Source: Candidatus Omnitrophota bacterium (GTDB lineage Bacteria > Omnitrophota > Gorgyraeia > B26-G9). Taken from it: 35,127 nt of DNA. The stretch is from assembly GCA_023819605.1 (NCBI GenBank), contig JAMWCB010000004.1, positions 1 through 35,127 of the forward strand, in the 5' to 3' direction. Made by a program: the position numbers and the translations under genes. The notes under the pieces were generated by a model. The model did no database searches, was not told the DNA's origin, and saw only the letters and a list, made by a program, of their open reading frames with translations. The first letter of the stretch is position 1; every line of letters starts with the position of its first letter. This document shows positions 15,666-23,396 of the stretch, in pieces.

Positions 15666-16494
15666 ACAGCGCTTCCCTGATTTTTTGAGCCTTACGCAAC
15701 AAACCCGGCAAATCCGCCAAAGAAACCATATTCGGCCCGTCGCACAACGCGGCGTCAGGATTTTCATGAACTTCCAAAAACAATCCGTCGCAACCGGCAG
15801 CTACGGCGCTCAGCGCCAAAGGTTCGGCAAAAATACGCTCACCCGCCGATTTTCCCGCGCCGGCTCCCGGCAACTGGACACTGTGTGTGGCGTCAAAAAC
15901 TACGGGATATCCCGTCGACGATTTCATAAGGGGAATCGAACGCATATCGACAACCAAATTATGATACCCGAACGAACTGCCGCGTTCGGTGAGCATAATC
16001 CGTGTATTGCCGCTCGCCTCGATTTTTTTTACCGCGTGCACCATATCCTGCGGCGACAGAAACTGCCCCTTCTTGACATTAACGATCCGGCCGGTTTTCG
16101 CCGCGGCCGTCAACAAATCAGTCTGGCGACAGAGCAATGCCGGGATTTGCAGCACATCTAAAACCGCTTTCGCCTGATGCGCTTCCGCGGGATGATGAAT
16201 ATCGCTGAGCACGGGAAGATCGAATTTTCGCTTGATCCGGGACAGAATCGCCAATCCGCGCGTCAGGCCCGGGCCTCGAAAAGAATTGACGGACGTTCGG
16301 TTCGCTTTATCGTAACTGGCTTTAAAAATCAACGGCATATTCAACGCGCCGCAGATGTCCTTAAGCGCCGCCGCGATCCGCGCACAAATTTTTTCCGATT
16401 CAATCACACACGGGCCGGCAATGAGAAAAAATTGTTCCTCGTCATTCCATGAAGAGAATGTCTTTATTTTTCGCTTATTCACCGCTGGTCTCAT
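15658..16494 (-). CDS. kdsA: 3-deoxy-8-phosphooctulonate synthase (metal-dependent type), 278 aa
   Basis: Condenses arabinose 5-phosphate and phosphoenolpyruvate to Kdo8P. Motifs: FFLIAGPCVIES, KASYDKANRTSVNSFRGPG, LSDIHHP, KKGQFLSPQDM, ERGSSFGYHNLVVDMRSIP and DATHSVQLPG. Cys29 in GPCVIES occupies the position that is Cys in metal-dependent (class II, Aquifex-type) enzymes and Asn in E. coli KdsA, so this is probably the metallo form. It heads the kdsA-kdsD-kdsC-lptB unit. The start is uncertain: ATG 16494 or an in-frame GTG at 16512; neither has a good ribosome binding site. Only a TATAAT hexamer at the edge of the upstream repeat suggests a promoter. Confidence 0.93.
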   Translation of the reverse strand: MRPAVNKRKIKTFSSWNDEEQFFLIAGPCVIESEKICARIAAALKDICGALNMPLIFKASYDKANRTSVNSFRGPGLTRGLAILSRIKRKFDLPVLSDIHHPAEAHQAKAVLDVLQIPALLCRQTDLLTAAAKTGRIVNVKKGQFLSPQDMVHAVKKIEASGNTRIMLTERGSSFGYHNLVVDMRSIPLMKSSTGYPVVFDATHSVQLPGAGAGKSAGERIFAEPLALSAVAAGCDGLFLEVHENPDAALCDGPNMVSLADLPGLLRKAQKIREALYA

Positions 16495-16547
16495 ACTAAC
16501 ATCAGAATTCACCGCACGCGGACAGGCATCATTGTGGAATTATATAT

Positions 16548-16651
16548 AATGAAGCTCACCCGGGCTAAAGCCAGGGGTATCTGAGCGGAATCCCGCAATT
16601 CCGCGTTCAACCCCGGCCTTTAGGCCGGGGTTGTCAAAGATGCGTGGATAA
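16548..16651. repeat. dispersed REP-like hairpin repeat, copy 2 (long form)
   Basis: A 104-bp element with the same ends as the repeat at 242-292 (AATGAAGCTCACCC at the left, TCAAAGATGCGTGGATAA at the right). It contains three potential hairpins: an imperfect CCCGGGCTAAAGCCAGGGG, the GCGGAAT/ATTCCGC pair, and a perfect CCCCGGCCTTTAGGCCGGGG. Located between kdsA and the YD-repeat gene, in a 277-bp gap with no gene (16495-16771). Its left edge carries a TATATAAT stretch that may serve as part of the kdsA promoter. Confidence 0.75.
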
Positions 16652-16711
16652 CCGATTGTATTATACTTCGCCGGCGTTAAAAATCAAGACAAATTGCGAA
16701 CGGCGCCTCAT

Positions 16712-16745
16712 AAAAAACCGGAGCCCTTCGTCCGAAGGGCTCCGG
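16712..16745 (-). terminator. intrinsic terminator after the YD-repeat gene
   Basis: On the - strand CCGGAGCCCTTCG and CGAAGGGCTCCGG form a perfect 13-bp stem with a 2-nt loop, followed by six T. It lies 26 nt after the stop at 16772. Confidence 0.9.
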
Positions 16746-16771
16746 CGTGAAACACTTCCATCAATCGGAAC

Positions 16772-19700
16772 TTATTTCCATTTATCCGGCACGGTTTGCG
16801 TGGTCAACTTCAAGAAACCGTTGACATCATACAAGAACATACCGGTTTTTGACCCCTGGGCGTTGTACTGGAACATCTGCTTGCCGTCTGCGCCAAAGGT
16901 CGTCCAGCCGGTCAAGGTATTGCCCTGGTAGCTGTTCGCTCTCTCGAGAAAACCGTACATATTGTAGGTAAAGCCGCCGGACTTCGCGCCATCGACGTAC
17001 GTACTGCCGGAGGCAACTCTCATGTATGTTTCCGTCTGTTGGCCTAATTTGTTAAAATAGGTAATCGATGTCTCTGCGCCGTCGTTAAAACTGATCGTCG
17101 AGGCCAAAAATCCGGTCGGAGAATACTGATACGAGGAAACTCGCTGACCTTCGGCATTGACCACCTCTGTCGGGCGCGAATACGTATCGTACCGCGTCGT
17201 CTGAGTGACTTCCTGCGCGCCGCCGTCCGGAGCGCTAAACGTAACCGTCGTATCGATAAACCCGAAATCGTTGTAATTATTGCGCTGAACCAAAGCGCCG
17301 CCGGTTAATCCGCCGTTGCTGAAATTCTGCGCCGTATTCGAACCCGGATCGTCACTATTGTAAATATACATCGTTTGGTTCGGATACGTATTCGGTATGG
17401 ACTGATCGCCCCAAACATCCTGCGGCGTCAAACCGACGCCCGTATAGAGCTGATAGGTATTCGTCGCTTTGGAGTACGCGTCGAAATCCGTGCGGGACGT
17501 AACCACCTGCGTCATCACATTCTGGCCGGCCGCATCTTTCGTCACCCCGGTAGAATAGTTGAGCGTGTGCGCCAGGGAACCGAAAGAATTGTACGCGTAA
17601 TCCGTAGTCATGACATTGCGATGATTGACCGCATAGTCCGGACGGCCCTGCGCGTCGAAAATCAATTTCCCGGTGTAGGTGCCTCCTTCGCCGAAATTTA
17701 TCGTCGACTGAATAAACCCGGTCGACGAATAAACGTTCTGCGAAACCTTAGCGCCCAACTGATTGTAGCTGATATCCGGGCGGCCGTATTTATTGTAATC
17801 GGTGCGTCCGCTGTACACCACTTCAGACCCAATCTGATTAGCCACGGTCACCGTCTGGCCGGCGGCATCGATCTCCTGATGTCCGGTAGTTCCCTGCGCC
17901 AGCGTGTAACTGGTCGTTCCGGTCACAAAACCGGTCGCTACCGTATTCCCGTCCGCGTCAACACGGGTATAATTGAAAACCTGCGTCAAGGTATCATGGT
18001 TGATCACGTCGGCATTATACACGTTATCGTCGGCATCATAGCGGGTGTAGCTTTCCGTCGGACGCGAATACTCGTTATATTTCGTATAACCGGTCACGAC
18101 ATAGCTGCCCACCGCGCCTTGTACCGTATCCTGCTGCCCGGCTATCCCGATGCCTTCCACGAAGCTCAAGTTATTCGACTGAACCATAAAACCCGCGTCG
18201 TTATATTCGTAACTGGAAACGACCGCGCCTTCCATATTGCGTGTTTCCGTCTGGCGGCCATACGCGTTATAACGAGTGATCCCGGTCGCTTCCTGCTGCT
18301 TACTCGCGTTGAAATCGCCGTAGGAGGTGCTGGACGACAGGAAGCCGTTCTGATTATACTGGAAGGTCTGCGTTAAAACGCCACGTTCGTTGTAAGCGGC
18401 ATTCGGACGGCTCTGATTATCATAAACCGTCTTGCCTAAGAATGTTCCGTTTACTCCGTAGTTATTCGATTCCTTCATAAAGCCGTTATTGGAATAAATG
18501 AATTTACCGGTCATTTCATTTAATTCATTATAAGACGCATCCTGTTGTCCATATTTATTAAACGAAGTAAAACCGGTAACCACATTCACTCCCTGGGCGT
18601 TTTTATCGCCGTAGCTTATCGTCTCCATGAGAAATCCGGTATTGTTATTTCCCAACAGCGCGGTATCCGCCATCGAATGCGTGACATTGGTGTTATAAAT
18701 GAATTCCTGAACTTTCGTCTCCACACCTCGCTCGGAAACACTGTAAGCCGCCAACGGCCGGCTGGCCGCGTCATACGTGGTATAGCCGGTGAGCGGCTGA
18801 TAGGTATTGCCGTTGGATTCGGTGATGATATCGCCATAGCTGTTCGTTCTGAGCATAAAACCATTCTGGTCATACACATAATCGGATACCTTGACGCCTT
18901 CGACGTTCGTCTGGCTTAACGCCTTGCCGAACACATCATAGGATGTCGTACCGGTAACCACCGGAGTGACCGTTTTGGTTGTGCCGCTACCCTCGACGAT
19001 CGGTTCGCCATAGCTGGTACTGGCATTTAATTGGCCGCTGAAATCGTCATAGGTAAACGACTGTACCATCACGCCGCGATGGTTGGTAGCTTCCGTGGGA
19101 CGGCCGATGGCATTAAATTTCGTTACTCCGGTTAAGGTTCCCTGCGCGCCGTAATTCTGCGTACTGGTCAGAAAACCCTGGTTGGAATACCCATAACGGG
19201 TGGTCATTTCGCCGAATTCGTTCAGGCTCTCTTTTTGACGGCCATATTTATCAAAGGTCGTTGTGCCGACCAACACGCCGCCCTGCCCAAAATTCTGCGT
19301 TGACGTCACAAAACCGTCGGTATAGTTATACCGCTGAACCAAAGCTCCCGGGCCGGCCTGTGTATCCCAATATGTCTGATACGATTCGGTCGGACGGGAA
19401 TTATCGTCGAACAAGGTATAGCCGGTAACGACATAATACCCTTGGCGTGTCTGTCCGTCGAAATTAGTCGCCGTCTGCGCGCTGCTCAGATCTGCCTGGA
19501 ACGCAAGGCTGGTCGTCTTCGTTAAAAAACCGGTCGGAGTATATTCATACGCGGAAACCGCCAACCCCTTATCATTAAGCACGGTCGTCGACTTTCCGTA
19601 TCCGTCAAATAACGTCCTGCCGGTAAAGGTTTGGTCCTGGCCGTAGCTGTCGCTCGACGCCAAGAAACCGTAATTATTATACGTAAACGTAGACGTCTTC

Positions 19701-22700
19701 GCGCCGGTCATATTATACGCCGCATCCGGACGGCCGTCTTTCGTAAACACGGTTTTGCCTAAAAATGTTCCGCCTAAACCGTAATTCGAAGACTCCGCGA
19801 GAAATCCCTGGCGGGAATACGTATAACCGGATACTTTCGCCCCTGCTTCGTTATACGATGTCTGTTGACGGCCGTAATTATCGAACGTGGTATAACCGGA
19901 GGCCGACTGATTATTGCCGAAATTATTCGTCCGGGTTAAAAAACCGCCCTCATACACATAATTCTGCACCATCGCACGCTGCTCGCCGTGCGTGCCGTCA
20001 TTATAAACCTGGTACGTTTCCGTCGGACGCTGATACGCGTCAAAAACCGTTTCACCGGTAACGATAGAAATCGGGGCCGCGCCATCGGCCAACGGCGTAA
20101 ATCCGTCCGCGGCTACCGGCACACCCTGCTGATTCGTCAGGATACCGTGCGATATCGATCTGTCCATAAACCCATACCGGTCGTACGCGTAGGACTGCAC
20201 CAGGGTTCCTTCCTGATTAAACGACTGGTTCGTTTTACCGGAAGCGTCATAGGTGGTATATCCGGTATAGGTCGGAGTATACAGCGCCAACGTCGCTCTG
20301 CCCGAATTGTTTGGATCAACCATCGTAACCGAAGCTTCGCCCCAGTTTTTGCTGACATTCAAAAATCCGTCCGCGCCATATTCAAATGTCTGGGTAAGCC
20401 CACCCAAGAACGGCTGTATCGCGGTATTCTGCAAATCAGCTTCCGTCAAACCCTGCGTTGACGTCAGGAAATTCGCCGGCAAATTACCCCGGTTCGTATA
20501 ATTGAAACTGGCCACCGGTTGGCTATAGGCATTGAACACCGTCGTTCCGGTAAGCGTTTTGTTCTTACCGTAGGAATTAGTCGACGCCAGGAAGCCGCCG
20601 CGAGAATAATTATAACTTTGAACCAAATTTCCTTCTTCATTGAACGACTGTTTTTGCCGCCCCAAATCGTCAAAAGTCGTACGGCCGGTAACCACTTGCT
20701 GTCCGTTCACAAAACCGCCGTAATTGATCGTGCTGCGCACAAACGAAGAATATTTCGTCACCGTCGCCGTTCCGCCGTCGGCAGTTTTAACCGTTGCCTC
20801 ATAGGAATAATCGTAATCCTGAACTTTAACGGTTTCACCGTTGTAAATCGAATACGAGGCCATAGGACGAGAATCGCCGCCGAACTGCGTAAAACCGGTT
20901 ACCACACCGGATTGCACACCGGCTCCGGCCAAATTATCCGTAGCCCATGCCGCCACGGACTCCCATGTTCCGGTGCGCGATTGCGCTTGCGCATTCGAAT
21001 AATCGGATGCCACCACTTTATACGCGCTTGTCTGCGTCGCGCCGCTGTTTGTCGCCCCCATGATGAAATAACCGACCGCGACGTCGTTCAACGCCCAATT
21101 TTCCGCGACGTTCGCCGACGGATTTTCCTGCTGCGCAGACGCGTCGCCGGAAAACAAACGAATCGTGGTCATGGCGAAAAACTGCGCCTTGTCCGTATCG
21201 CCGCCGTTCAACGCAGCCCACGCCGCGGAAATCAAATCAGCCGACGATAAATTACCGGTTTGCGGATCGACCAGCGCCGCCAAATCGTTCGCATAACGGG
21301 TGCCCCACGCCGGATCCCATTCACTGGCCACGGCGTCCCGGTCTGCCTGCGTAGCCACAACCATCGTATTCCCGCCGCCGATATCGCTCGCGCGGCCGAT
21401 ACTGTAACTTCTCACCAATAAACCGTATTGATCGTAATCGTACGACTGCACCAAACTGCCGGCGTGGTTAAACACATCCGTGGGGCGGCCCTTCGCGTTA
21501 TAAACCGTCGTTCCGGTTGTCACGCCGCCTTCGCCCAAGCTGGTCGTCGCTTTTAAGAAACCGTCATTGCCGTACTGATAGGTCTGCGTAACCGATCCCT
21601 GCGCGTTGTAAGAAAGCTCCGGACGGCTGAACTGATTAAATTCCGTGCGTCCGGTCAGTTTCGCATTCGCGCCGTAGGACATCGTCGAGGACATAAACCC
21701 TTTTGATGTATATAAATATTTTTGCGATAATTCTTTAACCTGTTCGCCGGTGGAGGTGTCCGTTACCGCATTACCTTCGTTGTCCCGCACCAGATTATAC
21801 ACCGCGTCCGGACGGCCGAGTTTATCATACGTCGTAACGGAAGTTCGCACGTAAACCAATTGATTAGTCGCCGAATCGACGATGGCATTGCCGGCGTCAT
21901 CGCGTTCGATACCCAGAGAAAACGTTCTATCCAGCAAGCCGTTGGCTTTATATTCATATTCCTGAATTTTCACCATATTGCCGCCGTCGCCGATCTGCCA
22001 TACTTCGTTCGGACGGCCTTGCCGATCAAAATACGTCACGCTCAATTGCGCCTGATTTCCGGTGGTAAGGTCAATCGCTCCCAGCGATACGGTATTTTCA
22101 AGAAATCCGTTGGTATTATAATTATAAACTTGCACTTTCATACCTTCGGCATTGTATGCCGCCACCACGCGGCCGGATTTATCGAATTCCGTCCATCCGG
22201 TCACCACGCCGTTCGCCGCAATTTCCACCAACGAAGAAACCCGATTATCGGTATCGAAATTATAGACACCGGTAACCACCGGCTCACCCGTTTCCGTATC
22301 GGTGCGCGTAATCGTAGTATAATATCCTTCCTGGACATTTGTGGTCGTTCCATCGGTAATATTATTAACTGCCATCAAATGACCATCGACGTCATACTGA
22401 TATACTTTTGTCACGGTGCCCTGCGCGTTCCGCGTTAAATTCGGCTTTTCCATCTGAAATTCCGTGACATTGCCGTAATTGTCCGTATAGGATTGCATCG
22501 TGCCGTCGTTATTATACGCATAGCGGCCAATTTCATTGCCGGTAGAATCGGTAACATAGGATGCTTTGCCGTTCGTATAATGCGTTACATTTCCCCACTG
22601 GTCGGTGGAGGAGGCTAATCTATTTTGATCGTCATATTGGTAGGTAACGGTGCCCTGGCCGGTAGTTGTTACCAAATTCCCGAGATTATATAAAGAAGTA

Positions 22701-23119
22701 TCCTGCACCACGCCATTGCTGTTCACCACATTGACAACCTGGCCGTTCTGATCGTACTGGAATTGGAGGGTCTCGCCAAATTCGTTAACCATCGTGCGCT
22801 CAGAACCTTCCAAATAGTAACTCGTCCAGCTTGTACCCTGCTGGTCGACGCTCATTTTAGCTTTAACACCATCGCCCTGGAGGAGATACACATCGCCGTT
22901 GCTTGACGTAATGATAACCGGCGGCGGCGCAATCTGCTGATTTAAATCCGCAGATGTGCTCTGAGTGCTAATTTTCGTCTGAGTTAGCGGATCGATAAGG
23001 TTTGGATCTTGATAGTAATCGTAAGGATTGGTCTGAGCGACTAAACCTACTGGGCAAATTAAAGATAAACTAAAAAAGAATAAAACCAGATAGTTAACAT
23101 AAAAGTTAACCTTTTTCAT
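16772..23119 (-). CDS. giant exported YD-like repeat protein, 2115 aa
   Basis: Start 23119 is set by AGAGGAGG 6 nt upstream and a signal peptide (VNYLVLFFFSLSLICPVGLVAQ, cleavage after about residue 29). After a linker and short RHS/YD-like beta repeats (YDQNGQVV, YQYDDQNRLASSTDQWGN) come about 28 longer units of roughly 40 residues with consensus YxYxxxGFLxSTxSYG, a variable loop, TGxTxFDxYGRP and xxxYNxxGxxV. Units differ mainly by insertions between the SYG and TG elements or after the YN element; the largest adds about 160 helical residues (20915-21395). The last unit ends at the C-terminus with PDKWK: no RHS core cap, toxin domain, PEP-CTERM or membrane anchor is visible. YD proteins form beta-helical or shell-like surface structures; I infer an extracellular fibre, adhesin or carbohydrate binder. 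It is monocistronic, with its own promoter and terminator. Confidence 0.85.
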   Translation of the reverse strand: MKKVNFYVNYLVLFFFSLSLICPVGLVAQTNPYDYYQDPNLIDPLTQTKISTQSTSADLNQQIAPPPVIITSSNGDVYLLQGDGVKAKMSVDQQGTSWTSYYLEGSERTMVNEFGETLQFQYDQNGQVVNVVNSNGVVQDTSLYNLGNLVTTTGQGTVTYQYDDQNRLASSTDQWGNVTHYTNGKASYVTDSTGNEIGRYAYNNDGTMQSYTDNYGNVTEFQMEKPNLTRNAQGTVTKVYQYDVDGHLMAVNNITDGTTTNVQEGYYTTITRTDTETGEPVVTGVYNFDTDNRVSSLVEIAANGVVTGWTEFDKSGRVVAAYNAEGMKVQVYNYNTNGFLENTVSLGAIDLTTGNQAQLSVTYFDRQGRPNEVWQIGDGGNMVKIQEYEYKANGLLDRTFSLGIERDDAGNAIVDSATNQLVYVRTSVTTYDKLGRPDAVYNLVRDNEGNAVTDTSTGEQVKELSQKYLYTSKGFMSSTMSYGANAKLTGRTEFNQFSRPELSYNAQGSVTQTYQYGNDGFLKATTSLGEGGVTTGTTVYNAKGRPTDVFNHAGSLVQSYDYDQYGLLVRSYSIGRASDIGGGNTMVVATQADRDAVASEWDPAWGTRYANDLAALVDPQTGNLSSADLISAAWAALNGGDTDKAQFFAMTTIRLFSGDASAQQENPSANVAENWALNDVAVGYFIMGATNSGATQTSAYKVVASDYSNAQAQSRTGTWESVAAWATDNLAGAGVQSGVVTGFTQFGGDSRPMASYSIYNGETVKVQDYDYSYEATVKTADGGTATVTKYSSFVRSTINYGGFVNGQQVVTGRTTFDDLGRQKQSFNEEGNLVQSYNYSRGGFLASTNSYGKNKTLTGTTVFNAYSQPVASFNYTNRGNLPANFLTSTQGLTEADLQNTAIQPFLGGLTQTFEYGADGFLNVSKNWGEASVTMVDPNNSGRATLALYTPTYTGYTTYDASGKTNQSFNQEGTLVQSYAYDRYGFMDRSISHGILTNQQGVPVAADGFTPLADGAAPISIVTGETVFDAYQRPTETYQVYNDGTHGEQRAMVQNYVYEGGFLTRTNNFGNNQSASGYTTFDNYGRQQTSYNEAGAKVSGYTYSRQGFLAESSNYGLGGTFLGKTVFTKDGRPDAAYNMTGAKTSTFTYNNYGFLASSDSYGQDQTFTGRTLFDGYGKSTTVLNDKGLAVSAYEYTPTGFLTKTTSLAFQADLSSAQTATNFDGQTRQGYYVVTGYTLFDDNSRPTESYQTYWDTQAGPGALVQRYNYTDGFVTSTQNFGQGGVLVGTTTFDKYGRQKESLNEFGEMTTRYGYSNQGFLTSTQNYGAQGTLTGVTKFNAIGRPTEATNHRGVMVQSFTYDDFSGQLNASTSYGEPIVEGSGTTKTVTPVVTGTTSYDVFGKALSQTNVEGVKVSDYVYDQNGFMLRTNSYGDIITESNGNTYQPLTGYTTYDAASRPLAAYSVSERGVETKVQEFIYNTNVTHSMADTALLGNNNTGFLMETISYGDKNAQGVNVVTGFTSFNKYGQQDASYNELNEMTGKFIYSNNGFMKESNNYGVNGTFLGKTVYDNQSRPNAAYNERGVLTQTFQYNQNGFLSSSTSYGDFNASKQQEATGITRYNAYGRQTETRNMEGAVVSSYEYNDAGFMVQSNNLSFVEGIGIAGQQDTVQGAVGSYVVTGYTKYNEYSRPTESYTRYDADDNVYNADVINHDTLTQVFNYTRVDADGNTVATGFVTGTTSYTLAQGTTGHQEIDAAGQTVTVANQIGSEVVYSGRTDYNKYGRPDISYNQLGAKVSQNVYSSTGFIQSTINFGEGGTYTGKLIFDAQGRPDYAVNHRNVMTTDYAYNSFGSLAHTLNYSTGVTKDAAGQNVMTQVVTSRTDFDAYSKATNTYQLYTGVGLTPQDVWGDQSIPNTYPNQTMYIYNSDDPGSNTAQNFSNGGLTGGALVQRNNYNDFGFIDTTVTFSAPDGGAQEVTQTTRYDTYSRPTEVVNAEGQRVSSYQYSPTGFLASTISFNDGAETSITYFNKLGQQTETYMRVASGSTYVDGAKSGGFTYNMYGFLERANSYQGNTLTGWTTFGADGKQMFQYNAQGSKTGMFLYDVNGFLKLTTQTVPDKWK

Positions 23120-23327
23120 TGCAACCTCCTCTTTGTTTGAAAAAGTATCGTTAAGGAACCGAAGAGGGGCAATGAAATAAAAAATAAATGAAATAAATGA
23201 TGGCATTTCCTTTCTCACTGCCCCTTAAAACAAATTTTTCTCGTTTATTCCCACCTCCTTACATTTAGTTTAAAATTGTAAATAACAGAATATATAATAT
23301 GGAAATAAAACACTTTTTTCCATTTTC
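23120..23327 (-). promoter_or_regulatory. long AT-rich leader of the YD-repeat gene
   Basis: About 208 nt separate the predicted transcription start from the ATG. The leader has three purine-rich anti-SD-complementary stretches: AAGGAGGTGGG (around 23249-23259) with no start codon at the right distance, AAGGGG followed by GAGAAAGGAAATG (ATG at 23206 in frame with the gene), and AGAGGAGG of the main start. AGGGGCA near 23225 can pair with TGCCCCT near 23168, and TGGAAA/TTTCCA forms a small hairpin near the 5' end. It matches no riboswitch class that I can name. Confidence 0.45.
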
Positions 23328-23333
23328 GTTTAA

Positions 23334-23362
23334 ATTATAACATAGGATCTATTTTTTGTCAA
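23334..23362 (-). promoter_or_regulatory. consensus sigma70 promoter of the YD-repeat gene
   Basis: On the - strand a perfect TTGACA (23362-23357), 17-bp spacer and perfect TATAAT (23339-23334). The start is predicted near 23327. It lies just downstream of the ApgM-family gene, where no strong terminator is seen. Confidence 0.88.
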
Positions 23363-23396
23363 GTAATTGAAATGTTTATAAAATATTTTATATACT

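Noticed and set aside
17375-18376. A 333-codon open frame on the + strand inside the YD-repeat gene (and similar long frames at 19988-20461, 20519-21250, 21860-22438)
   Set aside because: They lie antisense to the repeat protein, are Arg/His/Ile-rich without recognisable motifs, and exist because the repeated codon pattern leaves the antisense frame free of stops.
17000-22400. Regular repeats that could suggest a CRISPR array or tandem DNA repeats
   Set aside because: The periodicity is at protein level, about 120-130 nt and diverged; there are no identical short repeats with unique spacers.
16772-23119. Polymorphic-toxin (RHS) interpretation of the YD-like protein
   Set aside because: No RHS core signature, no C-terminal toxin domain and no small immunity gene follows; the array simply ends with a repeat unit.
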